A stretch of DNA of 64,000 bases, from contig JACCIC010000036.1 in assembly GCA_018907035.1 (NCBI GenBank), positions 574,501 to 638,500 on the forward strand, read 5' to 3'. The position numbers and the translations under genes are program-made. A model generated the notes under the pieces. The model had not been told where the DNA came from, made no database searches, and was given only the letters and a program-made list of their open reading frames with translations. The stretch is from Sycobia sp. Sy_11. Lineage: Eukaryota > Arthropoda > Insecta > Hymenoptera > Epichrysomallidae. Below are positions 1 through 13,158 of the stretch, in pieces. Every line of letters begins with the position of its first letter. The stretch's first letter is position 1.

Positions 1-144
1 ATTTACTCCACTCACCGAGTAAAGAATTTTTCTACTATTATTTCATTAAAGAAATCGTTTAGTAATATTTGACACTTCCCATTTTTTATTTTTTTTATGT
101 TATTTAACGTTGCTCTATTTATGCTTCCAAATATCGGTACTAAT

Positions 145-293
145 CAACGACGGAGGTCTACCATGTGTTTGTAAACAAAGCACACGTAAATTTTTACAGT
201 GGTGTTTGTGTCAATCGTCCGAGACCGGGATTTGAACTCGGATCACCAAGTTACTAGTCCTTCACTCTAGCGATCGAAACATCGTAGGCCTCC
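145..293 (-). repeat. tRNA-derived SINE, copy 1
   Basis: The minus strand from about 293 reads as a tRNA-like head. It has an A-box-like TCGATCGCTAGAGTG, an anticodon-like loop CTAGTAA (257-251) and a B-box-like GAGTTCAAATCCCGG (240-227). A tRNA-unrelated body follows, containing CGATTGACACAAACACC and a GTTTGTAAAC palindrome. It aligns along its whole length with the copy at 33.6-33.8 kb. The loop form would correspond to anticodon AGT (Thr), but the stems are poorly paired, so this is not a functional tRNA. Confidence 0.72.
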
Positions 294-737
294 CCCGTTT
301 TTTTATTTATCATACATGGAGATAATTCTCCTAACGTAACAAAGAACTTTACTACATAAAACTAGATTATATTAAATTATACTAAACGATTAAAATAACT
401 GTATTATTCCAAAAGTTTCCATACTATAGAAAACTGTACGAAACCTTGCCGAACCTTATCGAATCAGATGCAAAATCTTAGAATTACCTTGTATGAAACA
501 ATTATAAAAAGGGTAAAGTTCTTAGTTTGTTATGGTTTAGTAGAAGATAATATAAAGTCGTGTCATCTCTTATTATTCTGTGTTCTCATTATTCCAAAAC
601 CTTACGGCTAATATATGACCCAGGCATATTTATACTTCATATATATAATCCAAACTCGTATAATCCCTTTTATTATTATACGCTTCTAATACTGCAGAAT
701 ATTTAAGCATTTGGTGGTGGATTTTCGATTCCAGTAT

Positions 738-773
738 TATATATATATATATATATATTATAATATTATATTA

Positions 774-836
<63 letters not shown>
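738..836. repeat. (TA)n microsatellite, interrupted
   Basis: Two pure AT dinucleotide runs (738-758 and 781-836) are separated by an imperfect TAATATTA stretch. Confidence 0.95.
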
Positions 837-838
<2 letters not shown>

Positions 839-3491
839 GTAAATCGGTATAGTAGTTTGTACATAATTGTGGATACGTATGGATACCCTGCATATACTTA
901 CATTCGCTTTTATATATAAAGATTAATTACTTCCTTTCAATTATCTATAAAAATAATTTTATAATTCTGCTTCAACAGATTAAGAAGGCGTGATAGTGCG
1001 ATCAGAATGGGTTTGCAATAAATATAATACTAATTTATTCCTGTTTGCATTTTATTACAATAATAAAAGAACAAGAATCACATTTTTCAAAATTTCTAAA
1101 ATATAAAAGAAACTATTGCTAAAAAATACATCAGACCTGCCTGTCACGTAAATTCGCATTACTCTCAAGTCGCCTGCGCTCAGGTGGGAATTAAGATTAT
1201 TATCCATTTATAATATATAGAAAAAACATTCGTAAAATGCGTAAATACCATTTCTCTCGATTAAAATGCTGTTTCACCACAACTATTTTTAGATTTTTTT
1301 TTTGTTTCGATACCATTCTATAACGTAATTCGTTATATAGTTATATCAATCCAAAGAATAATGTTTCGTCCATTATAACGGCTCTTATAATTTAAATACG
1401 GAACATTGGTAATTTATAAGAAACTTTTACCGACGGATATTTCATCATTTGCCATTTTAAAATATTTGTATATATTTAAAAACTCAAACAATCATGCGTT
1501 GTTTGCCCCAAAACAAATAGTTCATAAAGGAAAAATTCTTCAATTCTCGTAATACAATTTCTTAAAGCTTATACTCAATATAGATCAACCGTTTCGCATA
1601 TTCTTCGATACGTCGATCAGTACATAAAGCACTCTATTTTGAATTTTCATCCTTTTTAAAGCATTAAAATTTATAGATATACATATATAAGGAGTGCAGT
1701 TGAAAGATAAAGGCAAGCTTGTGGACATAATAACTATATAATATACGCATCTAAGTGTACAGTACTATACTTTTTGAGATACCAACAACGGAGGCACGCA
1801 AAAGATCGAACAAATACAATAAATTTCACCGTTAAGACTAAAAATTTTAGATAGACTTCCTTATTAAAGAATAGCCAATTGAACTCGCTCGAGCTTTTAT
1901 TGCAAGCAGGACTTTAGCAATTTTATCAGGCAATATTAAGCGCACGTTATAATTGCATATGAATATTATTATATATGTGGCGAATCTTTACGCATAGCTA
2001 TGACGAAGGCAAATTTTTATAATTCTGCCAATTGGAATGAATATAACCACAATATATATTGGACCTGAGGGCTCATATCAATAAGCCCCAGCGTTATTCT
2101 CAAACATAAATAAAATAGATTTATATAATATGCATTCAAGAATTTGATGGCAAGCGTGCTGTCATGCAACAAATACTATTCACGCGTTTTACAATTCATT
2201 TTCCTCTCTTCATATATATATCTATTCGTACGTTCAGTTTTATAGATTTTGTATATACTTTTCGATCCATTAATCTACCTAGAAATAATCGGACATCTGA
2301 TACCTTATAACGACAAATTGACCTACACATACAATTTATATGTGTGTATATATTAGTCTTCAAATAGTATGTAACGTCCATATACGTGCACGTACATATT
2401 TATCTATATAAGAATAAAGAGTAACATATCCATGGATGCACGTCCAGCAGTCCACCGCTCGCACAGCGTTCAATACAATATTATTGTTTGCATGAAATTT
2501 TTCTCAATGCCCAATTATTATCGTTAGAATATATGTATATATATTTCATTTAGTAAACAATAGACAGAATAATGTAAGGGACAATAATGTATTCGCAAAA
2601 ATTTCTTGCTTCTTTTCATTACTTCACTTGACAAAACAAAAAAAAAAAGAATAAACAGCAACAAATACAATAAAATCAACTCTTCTTTCCCTGCAAAACT
2701 GTATTTTCTCCATTATTTCTCAATTTATATCTTAATGTATTCTCCTTTATTTCTCAATATATATCTTTCTTTTACCTGGAATTTTTAATTACAGATTCAC
2801 GTGCTTTTCGCTGTCCAAGTATATTCGTTCAGGTATAATTTATCTTTGCGATGTCGTTATGACTTTGTCGCGCGCATTAAACATATCGCAAGTAAGAAGT
2901 TAAGGCGAAATAAAGTGATATTACTCTTATCTTATATAGCCTCTATTTCGACGGATCCTACCGCTATAGGTTTTGAAATTTATAATTATTTTATCTTCCC
3001 CCTGAGAATAGAAAATATCCACGTAAGATCTGTCTAGGTCTGTATATGAGGAAAAAATATAGTAACAATAACAATAATGCTTATTAAATTGCTCATAGAA
3101 TCTAAAAATAAAAAAATATTACTATAGTTTTCAACGAGTTTTACAGGGTTCAATGGTAAATTAAAACATTTCTCTTATAAAATTTTCTATAAAGTATAAT
3201 GTACTTTTTGAGGCTGTTACGGTATGTGAAAAAATAAGATGAAGCATATTGTAATTTTCGTTACAAAATTTTTATCAGTGTTATGAATAATTTAAATAAC
3301 GGATGGAGGTCAATTTTTTCTTCTGGATACCTATGGAGAAACTGCCAGTTCAAATTCTTCGTGCTCAGTTCTAGTTAAGTTCCACGTATAGTATATAACA
3401 TTCATATAGTAAATCCCTCGATTATTTTCCGAAGAACACAGTGTATATTAATTCAATTAAAATCTTGTTTAATTTTGTAAGATATCGTCTT

Positions 3492-3495
<4 letters not shown>

Positions 3496-3548
<53 letters not shown>
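3496..3548. repeat. (TA)n microsatellite
   Basis: Uninterrupted TA dinucleotide run of about 26 units. Confidence 0.95.
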
Positions 3549-3550
<2 letters not shown>

Positions 3551-3845
3551 CGTGCGAATAAAGTCCTTGATACGGCCAGAATTTTTTCTGGAATTTCTGA
3601 ACAATGCTAACATGTACAGATATGCGCATATAACAGATTGTAGTAGGCTATAGAGACGACGTTGTATAGTTTTTAATATAATATATGCATATGCTAGTCA
3701 TGTTGGAAAAGCGGGAACTATAAACTTCTGATAATTTCAAAATCGTGGATATACAAACTGAATTTTTTGTGGCGACATTGAAAATTTATATATATTCGAT
3801 TATTATGAATTTACGTTAAGAAGATAATGAATTTTAACTCTTCTC

Positions 3846-3849
<4 letters not shown>

Positions 3850-3878
<29 letters not shown>
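3850..3878. repeat. (CT)n microsatellite
   Basis: Short CT run with a terminal CCC interruption. Confidence 0.9.
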
Positions 3879-3881
<3 letters not shown>

Positions 3882-5230
3882 TAGACAAAAAATTAAATTT
3901 TATATAATTTATTATTTTTAAAGCTCACCTTTCAATAAAATATTCATAAAAAAGCTTTATATCAAGTTTTAAATGTTCGATCATGTATTTTGCCTTAACA
4001 ATTATACTATTAATAATTAATTCATATACTGCAGCTCTTTTCAGCCAAGTTTCGAGAATGATAATTAGATATTTCCTGTGTTTATTATTAAAAAGAAATG
4101 GTTTTTTCAGACAGCAATTAAATTATTTATAATATAGTTATTTATTTAATTATCTGGATAAGCATATCAAGCCATATTACAGGATCCATTGTATTAATCC
4201 CTTTACAAATTGATAAAAGATGTCCGAGAAAAATTATGAAATCTGACACGATATATTTCGATATATTGTAGACGCCGGCTGAATGTGAAATAATATTACA
4301 AGAAATTTTTTTGTTGAATAACTTGAAATTTTATAAGAAAATATATCTTATATTACACTATTAAGATTTTAATTTTTTATTTTGATTGTTTATATGCGTA
4401 CATTAAAATATATTTCATAAAATTAGAAACTATATTATTAATTAAAAAAATAAACATATTTAAGGCCAACATATTTTTTTAAAGAAATTAATTCTATTCT
4501 AATAAAATAATTATAATGAAATAAGCCTAATAACATAAATTTTTGAGTTGTTCTAATATCGAGACATGGTTTGCATTATCTTCACTTGATAAATCTCATT
4601 TAAACAAATCTTTAACTAACTTCTATTTAACTATGATTATTGTTTACCTTATTTTATTCCTCAATATTTCATTAATAGAATTTCAAATTCGATAGTCATC
4701 ACTCCAACATTTATTAAAATTTCACAAATTTTAATATTTCCAAGGATTCTATTTAAAAATTTTAATCAAAAGCATATCCCACAACTTCCTAGAAATTGCA
4801 ATCAAAATGAAAACTACTAACTGCTCAGAGAACTCTTCTATAAAGAATAAAGAGTGTAAAAAAATGCATTTGAACATAATCCGGTTAAAACGTAAAAGGC
4901 AAGTTACAGAAAAGAAAATTCAATACACTTTTAACATTGATCAATTGAGCAACCGACTGTTGGGCGGAACAATCCAACCTCGAACTGTGTAACATAATTT
5001 CGGTCACCTCATTCATGTTCTATACACTTCTTGCATTTCCTATCGTAACAAAAAGGTATACAAATAATTATACAATATAGCGGCACTAAACGATATACGA
5101 AGCATATATGTAGAGCAGTAGATGTTCCGCAAGGGTGTACATGTGCGTGTGCATAAGGTTTCTGGTGAAGGGATAATAATAGAGAGTTTGATTGTTTCGC
5201 GTTCCCAAGAAGTTTTATCTACGCATATTT

Positions 5231-5234
<4 letters not shown>

Positions 5235-5320
<86 letters not shown>

Positions 5321-5328
5321 GGGGGGGA
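5235..5328. repeat. (GA)n microsatellite with terminal G-run
   Basis: Forty GA units (5235-5314) followed by GGAGGG and nine G's. On the Dh31 strand this is a C-run then (CT)40, about 160 bp after the stop codon, so probably transcribed. Confidence 0.95.
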
Positions 5329-5485
5329 TGTAGGAGGAAGATATCTAGTAATATAAAGCGGGCCTAGAGTTGAGTGTCTTTGGCGACGGCAGCAACTGCT
5401 GCGACGGCGGCGGCTTGGTATATCGTAGGCTAGCGTCTGCCGAGACCGAAGCCCTTTTCAGCCGAGAGCTGGTGACGTTGATCGT
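5235..5485 (-). other. Dh31: Probable Dh31 3' UTR
   Basis: The GC-rich sequence after the stop continues to about 5340, then meets a G-rich run (5315-5328) and an 80-bp (GA)n tract, which reads as a C-run and (CT)n on the gene strand. The variant polyadenylation hexamer ATTAAA lies at 5233-5228 on the minus strand just past the tract. A canonical AATAAA is seen only further off, at 4658-4653. The transcript end is therefore uncertain. Confidence 0.4.
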
Positions 5486-5618
5486 TTACGCCTGTTCCGA
5501 GCGGCGCCTCCTGCCGGGCCCGCCGGCGTAGTTTGCCGCCGCGAGGCCCATCAGATGCTTCGCCGCTTGGCTACCGCTGAAGCCGCGGTTCACGCCCAAG
5601 TCTAGACCGCGCTTAGTG
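5486..5618 (-). CDS. Dh31: Dh31 coding exon 3 (mature DH31 hormone and stop)
   Basis: The acceptor is a polypyrimidine tract followed by CAG at 5621-5619, and the exon ends with TAA at 5488-5486. After one base of the split codon it encodes TKR, the complete 31-residue hormone, then G-RRRR-SEQA. The Gly after the terminal Pro, followed by four Arg, gives the expected prohormone-convertase cut and C-terminal proline amide. The conserved C-terminal half ([15 protein letters not shown]) is the hallmark of insect DH31. Base composition is clearly GC-richer than the flanking introns. Confidence 0.97.
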
Positions 5619-8600
5619 CTGAAAAAAGGAGAAAAAAACATTTCTTTGGCTGCTGCGTGTATTGTACAATATACGCGTAGAGGATAGGATTGAGTTATTC
5701 ATGTGACTATTGAGAAACTAAATAGCCACCGTGGGTAGGATGGTGCACATTGTCTAATAGTATGGTCATTAAATAGAGCGTACATGTAACATATCGTAAT
5801 TCATTACTGTTTCAATGATGTAAAGTCAGTTTCATATTCCTTCTTTTGCAGACATAACTTTAATAAGTTTTGTGTTTTAAATTTATCGAACTCAATAGTC
5901 TTTTACTTTATTTATATATTAACACTGCCAAAATTTAATTATTTAACTAATAATAACCCTTGTTTTACCACCCAGGGTACCGGGGTATCTGTAAACGTGT
6001 ATTTGCTACATAAATTTTTTTTCTATAAAAGATTAGTTTACATCATCTTGCATTGCCATCAATAGACCACTTTTCTGTCGAATTAATCCTTAGGCATAAT
6101 TTTTTTTGTTTTTCACTAGTAACATTTTTCATTTAAACAAAAACTACGCGTATGCGCCATCTGGCTACCTGGGTACCTCAATATAACAATGATGAAATTC
6201 ATGCATAATATTAAAATGAATGATTATTTGTATGCAAATAAGATTGCAATATTAAATAGTGATTAATTATATTCATTTTTATTTATTTATTACCTACAAA
6301 TAATAAAGTTAATAATAATAAATACTATAATTTATAATATAATTATTAAATATTCAGTATTTCATGAAAGCCGAACAGTGTGAAAAATAATACTCTTGAT
6401 TTTGTATCTATCATTTTTTGAGGAACAAAAGACTTTTAGCAAGCGGTAATGTTGTAAACAATTGACTTATGTTTTGGTCAGATCTTTTGAAAGCTACGGC
6501 AAGGTCGTTCACAACTCTTTCTCTTGAGATTATTTCTCGACTATTACTGATTTTGCCAGTGTAGATTATACCTTTGAGCGACAACCCGTTATCTGAATCA
6601 CGAATCTACCACACCTTTCTGCCATAATTAGCAAGTGTCGAAGGTATGTATTGAATTTTGTTCGCCTTTGGAACGCAAATATCTATTCTTCTACAGTTAA
6701 ATATGCCGTTGGTTTTAAAACTGCATGTGAATTTTGCATTCAGCACATGACATTTCAAACTATGACTGGAGCAGTTTTATTTAGGGCTGCTCGAGCAGTA
6801 TAGTCATTAAAATATATAAAATATGTAAAGCGATTGAAATCAGTTCCTTTTCATTGTTGTGCGATAGAGAGGACATGTTTTTTTCCAGATTTTAATGCAT
6901 GATTTATATTAGATTTATTTGCATTGGTATCAAAATTACAAAAAAGAATACATTTCTTTATGTGTTATTTTTTTCCAAACGCCTTAATCTTTTTCAGGAT
7001 GATTAGTATTATAATCTTGATATACCATTTATGCTGTTTTGTTTATACAACGAACTGTAACGCGTTCTTGGACTTTTCTTCAAACGTCTACTTGGGCCAT
7101 ATTCCGTATAGGTTATATTTGAGGAATCTCTACGTTGCTTCGTGCTTTTCCACGAGTCCCACAACATGCCAATCTATCAGATAATTGACTCAGCATGAAA
7201 TGGTAAGAAAAGGTCAAGGCAAAAAGTATCAATGAAAACATCACCGATCTGTAAACAACAACGCATCGCATGCGACCACTAGTATTTTTAGATTGATTTT
7301 ATTTCATGCACGGGGGCATATTACTGAAAACAGAAGATCAGTATTATGCAGTGTTATATATTACAGGTGTACAAGAATAAACATTAATTAAACACAGACA
7401 CCAAGTTTGTTTTCTGTGATTAATGTATCATTTTCTTAGTTGAAGTATTGCCATTTATTTCTATGAATTCATATTCGATTATTGACTACATCGAAGTGAT
7501 TCAAGAGTATTATTAATATTCCGCAATATTGGTTATCAATTTTCATAGAAAATCGTTTTGAACAAGCAAACATATTTCACAATGATAGGTAAAGTAAATA
7601 ATAGGTAAAAGAATTCAGTTTGGACCACTGAATATCATAGGAATTAAAAACAACTGATGCATCCTCAAAAAATGATTCTTTAGTATGGATTATGGTTAAA
7701 AAACATCATAAGATTGGGAAAGTGGCTACCGTCAATTCAGAGCGATATCTTGCAATCAGATAGATTAGATACAATATAGGAATATTTGTATCCTGTTTTA
7801 CGGGAGAACTTTAAGGAAAAATACAAAGAAAGAAGAAAATATGTCAAAAAGTTCGGACATACTGAGAATACTAAATACAGTAAGATTTCATCACTATTAC
7901 AGGCAATCAGGATCTTTAGGGCATAGCTTATCGATTGCAAGCAGGTAAGTTGCCATTCAAAGAAATTACGTGCAATGTAAAAATTATGATATATACATGA
8001 CCGACTGGGTGAGCATTACAACACCAGTACTAAGTCCAATATTCTACCTTGACATCGAATAGCAATCGAATAGAAAAGTAAATCGAAATTATGACAAAAA
8101 GTTAGAACACTCCCACCCTGAAGGGACGAGTTTAAATTGTCTGTATCTGAGTTGGATCAGGTCTTCGCACACATAAAGCTAAAAAACCTCAGGACTCTAC
8201 GTACTACAGGCCAATATGTCTTATACTTAGAAAAATACTTGAAGCTCATATAGTGAACTGATTGTGTGGCATGATTAAGCTCAAATTCTCTTAAAGGAAA
8301 TATGGTTGTAGAACTAAAAGTTCTATCCAGGACGCGATTGTTTAGTTGCAATAAATTGCAATTGTAGCAATCTTTCTAGATATGAACAGCATATTTGATA
8401 ACGTCTGGTGATATGCCGTCATAGTAAGGTCGCATAATATGTCATATCCCAGGTGTCTCTATAAGTTAATAAAGAATTAGGTGAAATACATACAAGTCAT
8501 CATTAGAGATGGTTTCGAGGAGGTACAATTGATGATCATAAGTGATGCCTGCATCTATCTGTCCTTGGTCTAATCTTATGGAATCTAGTTTCTGACCATT

Positions 8601-11221
8601 TGGTGAGGAGGTTTGCAAAACTGTGTTACGAAGTTGTAGCGTATGTGGATGACCTAAGTCTCCTAATGAAGATAGAGCCGAGCACAGAAATTGAAGAGAA
8701 AGGCCAAAAGTATATCGATGTTCTGGACACTGGGCGTTGACAAGTGTGCGATATTAATTGTGAAAGGTCGCTTTCATTCTAAAGTTCCGTTTATCATAAA
8801 GATAGTGAACAAGAGTGTGGAGTGAGTGTACAGTCCGAAACCGAGGCATACACTTCAAGATGCTTTTCAATATCGGAGACCACATCAACGTTTTTGCGTC
8901 AAAATGTACGGAACTATCTCTGTATTTACAGTGGGAAAATGAACTAATGTATCAATTCATTATCAAACCACTGTATGAAGTACATTGAGAAAAAAAATAA
9001 CTACATTGAGAAAAATAAAACTTTCGTTTTATCATTTTCTAAAGGTATTTGGACATCCCCTAGAAGGAAGGAGTTGTTGTGCTAATGGTGAATTGGTTTG
9101 CAAGATCCTGTCGTCTGACACCAGTTGACTTTTCTTATGGAAAATATTGATGAGAAAAATATACATGGATAGGTAGTCAATATTTTAAGATCTAAAAGTT
9201 TATATCCTTTCAGAGAGTAGTCATTCAAGTAATCATGCTTGAAAAAATCATTGAAAATTTCAATCATTGTATCGGTGTCTGTAGGACACACTTTGGGAAA
9301 CATTTGAGCGATATTAATTTTCATAGATAAATATACCAACGACATAAAATAGGTAACTGAGTTTTCAGATATGCATTTTTATTTTTTATATGCGTTGACA
9401 TTCCTGTGCCAGGAATGAACTACTATTTTTGTTAATAATACCACGTGAAATAAATTCGTTGAATGAGAAATATTTAATTTTTTTATTTTGTCTTTTTACA
9501 TCTGTATTGTCTGTATAAAATAATAAATTAATGTATAAATTAAATGTGCATTTTGTTTTTATTCTGCTTTATAATAATATTAAAACTAAGTTTTTGTTAA
9601 AATACCATATTATCTATTATTTTGAAACAGTAATGAATTTTATGTCAGAGTACTTTCGTTCAAGCTAATTTAATAATAATAATAAGTTTAATTACCATCT
9701 GAACTGTAGCAACGCATATTTATACGAAAAAATCAATATTTGAATTGTGCAATTTTCATTATGAATCTTTATCTGATTGAGGAAGTCAATATAGTAGGAA
9801 GAAAATAAGTTAGTATTGTTTATTCTATAGAATATTTTAAGACAAAGTATTGCAATATATTTTTTTTACTTCACGCTCCCAAGAAATTCACATTTTCTAA
9901 TTAAATTTATGGGATACTCACGTCGGTATGTGATATCTTTTAAAAATGTCATATAAACTTCAGTTATAAAAGCAATTACGATTAAGGCTGCATTACTTCA
10001 ATTTTTTTAAATATAATTGATATTGTGAGCCCTTCTTATCGAAAGTTATATGATATACATTATAAATGTCCTATTATTATTTAACTAATTTTTTATTCAC
10101 TGAACATACCGTTTTTATTAATAATTTATATTGTAGTTGGCGAATATTGTATAAATAATTTTTTTTATTTTCAGTATCGAATAGCATCATAGAACATGCA
10201 CTTTACTATATACTTACTTATCCGGCTGCACAAAGACTGCCCAATTGTCAATTCTGTCCAGTAATTCCTGAGCAGCTTCCGGATAATCTTCTTGAAATTG
10301 ATTCCAAAGTGATCGTGATCTACTGTAAAGTCAAGATATGAATACATTAAGGGTGGGCAAAAGATTTAATTTTTTTTTTATTTTTCCAGGTTAGCGAGAC
10401 GGTACGTTAAAGTAAATTGCTATTTCTAGAGAAGCCTTTTTGAAAATGGCTCGTTTAAACCCTCCGCGTTACGAAGTCGAGAGAGGCGGTGTAAAAAAGG
10501 TGGAGGGGTGTAACGGAGTGAGAAATTGAAATTGTTATATCCGGAATACGTAAGCTTCTGTTCCAATTCTTTTTTCGTCATAGAAACAACTTTGTACCTA
10601 GCGTACTTTGCCCTTAATTTCATTCGTTTTCCTATAATTTACTTATTTGAATTAATTTCGCATTTGAGGCACTTGTGCGTTCTTGACGCTTATGTGTATA
10701 GCTTTTCATACTGCCATTCTCAAACATATAAAAATCCGACTAAATCAATGGCAAAATAATGCGAACACGTAGTGGCGAATTTAAGATTATTTAAGTTTTA
10801 CGAATATTTTTATTCTTATCAGGTACGATTTTATCTGTGTTTATACGCTTGATATTCAAATACTTATATGGTATTATTTAAAATCTATATTTTATGAAAA
10901 TCTTAAAATTAAATCCCAATCTAATTACGTGCCTAGGCGATCTTAACAAATCTACGCATTTACGATTGAAATGACAATAAAACATAGAGAGCATAAGAGT
11001 GTAGCTATCAGTGAACTGAAGAACTGAATACGAAGCTTCGGTCAATTTATACGTATCTTTAAAAAAAAAAAAAGAATTTAAAACAAAATCAATTTCGTAT
11101 GAATGTTAATATTGTGCTTCAAGATAATTTCCATGTGAAATAAATATCAAATTAATATTTAAAACGCTATCAATATGTGAAATTAATCAGTTTTTATGTT
11201 ATATATAAATAAATTATCTTT

Positions 11222-11273
<52 letters not shown>

Positions 11274-11766
11274 CTTGTATTCATTATACGATGCGCGAAT
11301 AGCAAACGAAAAATTACGCTTTATAAATAATTGGGAATCAATTTTAATTTATACAATTCAATAACTTTCTATGCTAAAATTTTTTTCGTCTTTATATCTA
11401 TTTTTCATAACAACGTATTGTTATTTATTATATTACTAATGTTTAAAGGTTTTATATTTCTAAGTCGAAAAGTGCATGCGAAATATAGGAGAATTTCCTT
11501 TTTAAAATTATTCAGCTAAAAACATTATTTCTTTTCAATATTCCTCGGTTTCACATTTGAGCCAGTTACTTCTTCTAATGAGCCGTTTTACATAATTCAG
11601 TTAATTCAGTTATTTAGTTAATTAACATCTGGTTAATTCAAGAAAATTTACAACTTTTATAGTGAGATCTTCTAATGATTTGTATTTTTCAAATTATCGA
11701 CGACAATTTGAATGCAATATTACCGGTTCATGCATCAAACCGTAACAACTCCAATGTACGGATGTA

Positions 11767-11845
<79 letters not shown>

Positions 11846-12254
11846 AAATACGAGAGAAAAAAATTATGACAGGCTTGCGCGCGAGTATTTGCAAAGCTCC
11901 AGACAGAGCCCCGATTTATGTATGGTGAGCGTGCAAACACGCGCGCGCGCGCGTGTGTGTGTGCGTGTATGTATTATATAATATGATACATTCTCGTCCT
12001 GCGCTTCTTATTAGGAGACGATAGAACCGCGTTGTGTCACGCGAAGGACGCGGTATAAGCACCGCAAAACCCCCGCCACTACCTCCATTCACAGTCTACA
12101 CAATAATCGGTTTATCGCGATTCCGTAGCCTCCGCATCAGCACCAATTTACCCCTTTCCACCGGCTCTCGTCATCGGCGGGTGGGCGTTGCGACTATTCA
12201 CCGCCTGTTCGTTCCATTAGGCAGATTAGTCTTGGCTTGCATATGGAAGCTTAC

Positions 12255-12315
<61 letters not shown>

Positions 12316-13118
12316 TTTCTGTTATTCCTTTAATGCAGCGCTTTTCTGCCGAATTAGCTTTACATGCCGCAACAGGCTGAGCAGCTAATTTTTGACATGG
12401 TCCTTTCGTGGTCGCGGGACAGAAGTCCGAAAGCTCACCGCGTATGATTACGTCTGTATATATACACACTGTGTTTTCGAAAAGGCTCGGGCGTGAATTT
12501 TTAATCGGTAGCAGTTAAACATGCGCTAATAAGTTTCGGAATAATTTAGGAGCGTATATTACAGTCACGATAACCGAGACTAATTATCGCGACGACATTT
12601 CATTCTATAATAGCTCTTTCTGACCCGCTGAAAAGTTCAACCTGCCGTGCATCGAAAGATTTTAAATTATTTTTAAAAAATAATTTGTCCCTTAACCTAT
12701 ACGAACTTACCAGAGACATCGCTCACGCTCAAAATCGCCGAAATCGAACCGAGTTTTTTAAGATACGAAGTGGACTCGCGGGAGACTGAAAGTTAAGGGA
12801 AGTTGATCCCGAGAAAATCGTTCTGAGTTTTCATAGGCTCATTTCGGATGAGAGGTAAAGCCGGACAGATGATAAGCGTTTCCCGCAGTGTTCTCGAATT
12901 TTGGCCCGGACAGTATATAGGCTATGAAGGATAATTGAAGCCATCTCGGGGGTACATACCTTTAACGGATGCGCTCAGTTTCAGACGCGAAGGTCCTTTG
13001 TACCGATATCGTTTATTCTCGCGTTATATTTTAATTTGAGTCCACAAAGTTCGATAATTAATAATATTATTATAAAATTGTAATATATTAATATAATTGA
13101 AATAATAAGAACTGAAAG

Positions 13119-13158
<40 letters not shown>

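Larger units (their letters stand above)
294..5234. other. AT-rich noncoding sequence downstream of Dh31
   Basis: No exon or RNA gene is recognised. The stretch is very AT-rich with TA microsatellites at 738-836 and 3496-3548 and a (CT)n tract at about 3850-3878. Short open frames here have AT-driven composition and no recognisable domain. Confidence 0.6.
5619..10217 (-). other. Dh31: Dh31 intron 2
   Basis: 4599 bp between the propeptide and hormone exons. It contains the piggyBac-like and R1-like relics; the remainder is AT-rich with no other recognisable feature. Confidence 0.85.

Noticed and set aside
6924..7184. 86-residue plus-strand frame next to the piggyBac relic
   Set aside because: It is the antisense of sequence that may belong to the decayed element; no independent coding evidence.
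11675..11981. Overlapping Cys-Val and Thr-His repeat proteins on both strands
   Set aside because: All are translations of the (TG)37 tract and lie inside Dh31 intron 1.
12034..12469. Open frames ending or starting in Tyr-Ile repeats
   Set aside because: They are extended through a (TA)n microsatellite; there is no domain in the non-repeat part. The same applies to similar frames at 3.4, 19.2, 22.4, 24.6, 34.2, 35.3, 42.6, 53.2, 59.3 and 61.7 kb.
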